From contig JAGPNK010000008.1 in the NCBI GenBank assembly GCA_020746835.1, positions 868,001 through 932,000 of the forward strand: a DNA stretch of 64,000 nucleotides. The letters are read 5' to 3'. The position numbers and the translations under genes are program-made. This DNA comes from Stachybotrys elegans. Its lineage: Eukaryota > Ascomycota > Sordariomycetes > Hypocreales > Stachybotryaceae. Shown one piece after another: positions 57,824 through 64,000 of the stretch (position 1 is the first letter of the stretch; the number at the start of each line of letters is the position of its first letter). The notes beneath the pieces were generated by a model. It was not told the origin of the DNA and searched no databases. It was given only the letters and a program-made list of their open reading frames with translations.

Positions 57824-60311
57824 ATGTCCGAATTGGCCGACAACTGGGTCAAGTACCTGCGCGCAAAGAACCGCCCCCCCCCTCGTCAATGCACCGACTG
57901 CAGCTGTGACCTCGCCACAGACATAGCTTGGCCAGCGTTTCTCGAGCACTACAGCGGCCATGATGTACAGTATGCCGAGGACTTCGTACGCCAGAAGTAC
58001 GAGACGTTCAAGTCTGCTGCTCCCAGCACCAGCCCCAAACCGTGAGCCACCCAAATTTCCTTACCATGGTCCACTTTGGTCTACCCGTGTCACAACCTAA
58101 CCTCGATTCCATGGCCTTTCTCCTGCCAATCTCTCCTCCTCTTGTCCATCTTTGCACTCTCTCCGTCTCCCTGAGACCTGCAAGCTCTCATATTTCCCCA
58201 TTACATGTTGGGCTGCAGCCAAGACGCTTACTCCATATTCATACGACCTCTCTCTCTCTCTCTCTCTCTAACTTACTCCTTCTATATATCTAGTAATACG
58301 TTGCGTGCCTCTGAGAATGAGTCCCTCACTAAGGGGGGCAACAAGAGGCTTCTTAGTGCTCAGGATACCCAAGAGGCTGGGCCAGAACTGCCTCCAATAG
58401 AATCAAATCCGGAGGCCGGCCAATCTGCAGCCGGAACAGACGCCCGTCGTGGGAACAAGAAATTGCGCTCGCCTTCCCGAGACTCACCCCACCAGCCTCA
58501 GCGTAGTAGAGCTCGGCCAACCACAGTGGACGAGGACTTTAAACGTGGTCATTCCACCACAGGGGGGCGACTATGGGACCCAAACGACCACACACCGTCC
58601 AAGTCTTCTGGGCAGAGCACGCCAGCGGCAAGCAGGCAACCAACTAGCGCACCCCATAGCCGTGACGCTCCTGGAGATGCTGCTTCCGTATCAGCAATGG
58701 TCCGAGAACCGCAGACCCGTCCCATCACCCATCAGCAACTGGTCCCAGAGGTCAAGGGCATCTACGCAGGCCTAGTGATGGTGGAGAGCAAGTGTATCGA
58801 GGTGGATAATGCCCAGTCGGCCAACAAGGCAGACCATCAACTTTCCTTCGAGCAGTGGCAAGCACTCATTGCCCTTCACCGAACCTTGCTCCATGAGCAC
58901 CATGATTTCTTTCTCGCCAGCCAGCACCCTTCAGCAAGCTCTGCCCTTCGACGCCTGGCTTCCAAGTACGCCATGCCGGCTAGGATGTGGCGCCACGGTA
59001 TTCATTCTTTCCTCGAGCTTCTACGGCATAAACTCCCAGAGTCTTTAGAGCACATGCTCTCCTTTATCTACCTCGCCTACTCTATCATGGCTCTGCTTTA
59101 CGAAACCGTGCCAGCATTTGAAGATACTTGGATCGAGTGTCTCGGAGACCTTGGGAGATATCGTATGGCTATTGAGGACGATGACATTCGAGACCGTGAA
59201 GTCTGGACGGGAGTGTCAAGATCGTGGTACACCAAAGCCTCAGAGAAGCAGCCTACAACGGGAAGGCTGTATCATCATTTGGCCATCCTTTCGCGGCCGA
59301 ATGCACTCCAGCAGTTGTACTTTTACTGTAAAGCTCTCACGGTCCCCAGCCCCTTCCCCAGCGCTCGCGAGAGTATCATGACGCTGTTCGAGCCCCTTCT
59401 GAGCTCAAGCGCCACGCGACTGCAACCAATCGATGCCGCATATGTCCTTGTTCACGCGATTCTCATCTCTGGCAGAAGCAGAGACCGGCTCGATTCGGCT
59501 ATGGAGGAGTTTTATGCCCTTTTGGATCCTCATATTGGCAGGACAACCAAGAAGTGGCTTGAATCTGGGTTTGTACCCATGTCATTTCTCTCATGTAGGC
59601 TCGACTGACTCTTGCAGGTACTACATGGCCATCTCTCTCGGGTGTCTGCAGCTAGAGTATGGGTCTGAATCCAACGTTCTCATGAAGGCCATGAGCCTTC
59701 GTTTAGAGGAAGGAGACGTGGCTATGAAGGAGGATGCTACCTCTGAGTCTGACGAAGAGAAAACATTCAGGGAAGCCCAGATCTTCGCCAACCACACCTA
59801 TAGCATCATCATTCGCCGGTGGGGGGATATGAATACGTTACCTTTTCTTCATGCGACGCTTGCTTTCATGCATCATATGACGGCCTTTCCGGCAGCGATG
59901 GCCTACCTAGAAGCAGATTTTCACTGGAAGCTTACGGCCGTCATGTTGAATTTCCTCAAGAAGTCATGCAAATTCCAGCCGAGAATGGATGGCACTGAAT
60001 TCCCTGGGCCAAAGAACGAGCTTCCACGGCCACTGCCGGAGGACTATGCTATGCGCGGCCTCGTGTACACCCAGGAGTACTTTCCCGCGAATTGGTTCGA
60101 TAATGATAAGATCGAGGAGGATGAGCGCTATTTCGAGCTGCCATCCATGGTGGATGAACGCCAGGAACGTATTCTCTGGTTGGGCCGTCAAATTGCAAGG
60201 CCAGGCAAATGGTTGACCTGGGACGCGGAGAGCGGAGAGTTTGGCGTCAACTCCGACTACGACGTTGAGCTAGAGGAAGCACCCCCGCTCCCATCGTCGC
60301 GCATTGCCTGA
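57824..60311 (+). CDS. EST1-like protein with 14-3-3-type DNA/RNA-binding domain
   Basis: EST1/SMG5-7-type proteins join telomerase or nonsense-mediated decay complexes through a 14-3-3-like TPR domain. ATG 57824 begins MSELADNWVKYLRAKNRP with a small CTDCSC cysteine cluster. Three exons, 57824-58041, 58294-59568 and 59618-60311, give 728 residues; the first intron (252 nt) contains a CT-dinucleotide tract. The middle holds a Pro/Ser-rich segment, then FEQWQALIALHRTLLHEHHD, and the EST1-like core TWIECLGDLGRYRMAIEDDD, TTGRLYHHLAILSRPNALQQ and LYFYCKALTVPSPFPSARES. The second half has YYMAISLGCLQLEYG and a C-terminal LWLGRQIARPGKWLTWD. Whether it acts at telomeres or in decay cannot be decided; the fungal family is broad. 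Confidence 0.85.
58247..58269. repeat. CT microsatellite inside the EST1-like first intron
   Basis: A run of alternating C and T of about 20 bases, between the CGAC at 58244 and the TAACTT before the acceptor. It lengthens the pyrimidine tract upstream of the splice acceptor. Confidence 0.85.
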
Positions 60312-60736
60312 ACCTGGGTATTCCGCCTGGAACCGCCCCCCTCCTCCCGAGTGCCTCGGTTATCAACATCAACTATTGAGGAACCGGCACCATCCAAGAC
60401 ACGACTGGGGGAGAAAGGAAGGGAACTTGATCATACAGTTACCCTCCTGGACTTCCTAGTTGCCACCGTGCCATGCCACACCAATGTTTATTGGCCATCA
60501 ACTGATGGACGAAGAGCCGCGCTTGCAGCAGAAGCACGATGATGCTTGACAAGCACCCGCCTCCAAGATGGCAGTCCAAGTTGAACCATTCCAACCAACG
60601 ACCGGACGCCTTTCTGCGCTTAGTCACCAAGCCCCTTCCTTCCTTGTTCTGACGAACAGTAGTGGTTCTTGTGCTACCTGTTTTACAAGTGACCGCGATA
60701 GCTTAGTAGACTGGTAGGTACAAGATGAAACATGGC

Positions 60737-60757
60737 GTCAAGGGTCAAGGGTCAAGG
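60737..60757. repeat. tandem repeat, GTCAAGG x3
   Basis: Three perfect copies of the 7-nt unit. Probably a slippage repeat; function unknown. Confidence 0.85.
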
Positions 60758-60964
60758 GCTTACGGAACTAAGTGAGTTAACGGTGGCTTTGGCAATGGTG
60801 TTCTCGATGTACTCTTGGCGCTACATCTTTTAAACGAGCACTATCTGGAACAGCGAGTTTTGCTGCTCCCTGGCTTGAATTTTTATGGATTGGGCAGATT
60901 CGGTTGAAGAGGTAAGGCGGTTGCTAGGGGGGGTTCATAATGGGTGAGGAAATTTGGGTGTGTT

Positions 60965-61008
60965 GGCAAAGGCTACCCGCACCACCGGTGGTGCGGGTAG
61001 CCTTTGCC
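60965..61008. repeat. perfect 44-nt palindrome, no spacer
   Basis: Left arm 60965-60986 starts GGCAAAGGCTACCCG; the right arm 60987-61008 is its exact reverse complement, meeting at CACC/GGTG. The arms are GC-rich. The next bases outward (T at 60964, G at 61009) do not pair. It is 650 bases past the EST1-like stop. Confidence 0.95.
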
Positions 61009-64000
61009 GGGTGTGTTTGTCTGCTGAATAAGTAGTCCATAGAAATGTCGTGCGCCAAATCAATATATAAATATAAATGTAAGGATCGTCACGCAGGGTT
61101 ATCAACACTTTTGTTATTCTAGGGTTTATATCCCAGCGGCTAACCTTATTGGTTCTCTGCTCTCGAGACTATATAGGATGCGCGTCTTGTGTAGGTAGAT
61201 GACTTGAAGGGCATGTCATTGGTAGATACAGTCTTGAGGAGAATCGACCAGAGATTCGCACGTAGATGCCTCAGCCAACCAACGCTTCCGAGCTATACAT
61301 AGAATAGGTACAGTTGATGCATGGATCTGCATTGACGGCTGGAACGTGCCCAGGAATCCGCGGCCGCCGTGAAGCCGAATCGCGAGCCAGGATCATTGAG
61401 GCTGTGAAGGCTGGCCTCGGCATTTACTCTCGGCTTTGCATCAGCCCGCGCAAAGTCCACGCGTCGCGATGAATATTCTGTTCTCGTGACAAATGGATCT
61501 GACGACCGAGGCGCAGTTCCTCCTATCTTGCGCGGTATTCTGCCCCCACGTGGATGGCGGCACGGAGAACTGTCTTGGAACGACAAGTCCAGCCGAAGAT
61601 GGTAGACGCCGTGGGATGCCTACGGAGTTTAGGAAATCTAGAACGGAATTTTCTGGAGAGGAGGGGGGCTACGTGGTGCCGTCGGGGATGTCATGATGCG
61701 TTGAGAGCTGCCGGGTCCTGCGTCACGCTGAGGTGATTTATAAGGCGTCTGACATCTGCAGACGTGATTCGGGAAGTTCCATGCGCGCCCATGGGTAGTA
61801 ATTCACATGGCCATGAGCTCAGTCCACGATCGGACTGAGCTTCGGACTTGTGCATGGGGGCACTATTCCATCTTCTCCTGCGCTTACCATCCACCCAGAG
61901 AGGCATTCCCATGTTCACCCGGTGCAACACGAAGTGGCAAGTAAAGTCCCGATAATGACAAAGTGGCTGGTGTAATTTTGCCCCCCTCATCGTATTTGCA
62001 AGAAAACGTCCTGGCCGGAATAGAATTACATTGCCTCGTCATTGCGATGGGCGCTGGTTGGATAGAACGTCCCAACAAGGAAATCTTCCAGAAGCTACTA
62101 GACCACGCCGCAAGGACGAAGAGCTGCCTTATATGAATTATTATTGCAGCTTCTGGAAAATGGATGCATGCGAGGCCTGTCACGAAGGACTCCACATCAA
62201 GGCAACAACTAAGGCAGCCGGCTGCCTTTTCACCACATTTTTGCCTCTAATGATGCAGCCGACCCATACTATCGACACAAACCCTTGCACGTCAAAAGTA
62301 CCTGCATTCTCGGGTTAAAGCCCAGGGCTAATGCGCGGGGTTTCTCCTTTCTCCAGAAAGCATGCTTGAGCCCGAATACTGAGGAGAAGCGGTGTGAGCC
62401 TTCATCCGAGACCGGCGATTAAATATGTTTTTGAAAGTGGTGTGTGAGATTTTTGCCTTACACCAAATGCAGAGCGCCGAGTAGAGAGGGAGGGGAAAGA
62501 AAACAATGCGTAGCCTTGTCTGGTTGCCTTGCGTGTGGCACATATAATACGAAGACTTGTGTAGCAGTGGCTAGCAAAGGCAGCGACGCCGAGAGGCGAG
62601 GCTGAAGGATTTGACCGCCATTCATGCGTCGGAACCGGGTGCTCCTCTCTCCACCGGAGTCCGGTGTCTTACTTGCCTGGTCTCGGTGACAGACATCTGA
62701 CCACCTGGTTGCCTGTAGCGTCACATCGCCTTCCATTCCTATTGGAAGAGGCCAATCTCCTCGGTTTAACGGACTCCGCTCAGATCGCCTCCTCCAGACT
62801 TTTTCTAGTTGATCAGATAGCGGAAGTGAAACTTTACATTCGGTCCTCTAGGCAGCAGCGCACTTCCCAGCCCCGGCAATGCTTGTTGGCCCGTCACCGA
62901 AAATGACGTTCCCCCTCCCCCCTCCCTGTTTTACACTTTGTGCCGGTTGGCCGTGCTGCATGAACATGTGGCACTTGCTGGAGTCACGAGGACGTTTCCC
63001 CTCCCAGCCATCTCCATTCGGAGTCCCTTTCGAAGTTGGGGATAGGACGTGAAGGGTGGGTTGGGTATGTGTTTGCAGTTAGGGTGGTTGCCTTAAAAGA
63101 CATATGGAGGTGCGACCAAAATAGATACCTATATGGTGGACATCCCACCCATCGTTTACGATTCTTGGCAGGATACTGGGGATATGCAGGTGAGCAGATG
63201 GCGTCCAGCATTTGTGGCTGACATCAATGGACTCCATTGCCGAGCAGGATTTCTGCCTTCATCTTCACACGCTCGGCATCTCCTGGCCCGAGCATTGATA
63301 AGGGTAAGCCTGGTTTCCTCAGAACAGTAGAATTTGATGGGATTCAGGCGGTCCGGGAGCCTGGTTGCGTAGCTGAATACGAAAAATTACGTGAATAGCC
63401 ACCCGGATGCTCAGGCTGTCAGGTTGTCGGACGTTGAATGCTCCACATAGGCAAGGACTGCGGGACGGCTGGACTGCACCATATACAATTCCTCCTAAAA
63501 CATTTATCGTCGTGGCTTCCACACGACATCGACAACCTTTTATCCTTTCCCCTCCCCATAGTCAGCATCCTCGCTTATGCTCTCCTTTAGGAACACCGCC
63601 GAGCTGGTCTAGTATGATCTACTCTACCTTTCACCTACTAGGCAACTCGTTCTCTCCATTCAACGGCTTCTAATTCGCTAAGGACTTCTCACACCTGCGT
63701 CTCTATCTCTTACAATGTATCATGACGGGAAAAGTAGCGTCATGTGAGAGCAGAGAAGTCAGGCTGAGCTGGTACACCGTGACTATCAGCAACAGGGACA
63801 GTGAATATGTAGTTCCTGAGATCCTTCAAGTAATGTCACGTCCAACCTAATGATTAACGCCATTCACGCAGGAATACCTCCACCTTTCTTCTTCAAGGCG
63901 AGCGTGAATTGGCATCGATATCTGATCCACGTCGTATAAGGCCGTATCTGCGAGCTCTAAAGCCAGTCCGCGTTATATACTTTAGCATGGGGATTGCGGG

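Larger units (their letters stand above)
60312..64000. other. gene-poor right end (3.7 kb)
   Basis: No supported gene to the window edge. Holds the 3' flank of the EST1-like gene, a GTCAAGG heptamer repeat (60737-60757) and the 44-nt palindrome (60965-61008). Frames here have no recognisable motifs. An AT-rich patch follows at about 61060-61080. Confidence 0.4.

Overview
The window looks like nuclear DNA of a filamentous ascomycete (Pezizomycotina, most likely a sordariomycete). Genes are protein-coding and singly transcribed. They are split by introns of about 45-75 nt with GT..AG ends and CTAAC/CTGAC-type branch sites, and start codons sit in CACCATG-like contexts behind CT-rich leaders. 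Families such as the PROPPIN Hsv2, Atg29, a Cdc11-type septin, Lag1 ceramide synthase and an Arb2-domain protein fit a fungus. No operons, CRISPR arrays, rRNA genes or intact transposons were seen. Exon borders below come from manual splicing of the reading frames and were not checked against transcripts.

Layout. 0-6 kb: the 5' end of an SRPK-like protein kinase leaving the left edge; an unusually intron-rich homocitrate synthase; a secreted or membrane Cys-rich protein interrupted by an in-frame stop. 6-24 kb: a GT32 glycosyltransferase, a calcineurin-like phosphoesterase, a TTC38-like TPR protein, a GNT1-like glycosyltransferase, quinolinate phosphoribosyltransferase convergent with a copper amine oxidase, and a second GT32 (Och1-like) enzyme. 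25-35 kb: a mitochondrial-type acyl-CoA synthetase, ceramide synthase, a Bax-inhibitor-1 family protein and a septin. 37-46 kb: Hsv2, the Ist3-like splicing factor, dynein light intermediate chain, a SPATA20/YyaL-type protein and an orphan gene. 47-60 kb: Atg29, an Arb2-domain protein, a mitochondrial TPR membrane protein, the tRNA threonylcarbamoyladenosine dehydratase and an EST1-like protein. Long gene-poor stretches lie at 29.2-31.5, 34.9-36.9, 54.1-57.8 and 60.3-64 kb.

Most genes are housekeeping and their order suggests no single pathway. Three Golgi-type glycosyltransferases and two autophagy-related factors (Hsv2, Atg29) share the window. Two divergent pairs (Ist3/dynein LIC; mitochondrial TPR protein/tRNA dehydratase) probably share promoters. 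The observations most worth checking are the TAG in the Cys-rich gene, the 14-intron homocitrate synthase, a perfect 44-nt palindrome at 60965-61008, a 10-nt micro-exon in ATG29, a GC-AG intron in the Ist3 gene, and three introns of 3n length without stops that could be retained as coding sequence. I found no convincing new multi-gene system.
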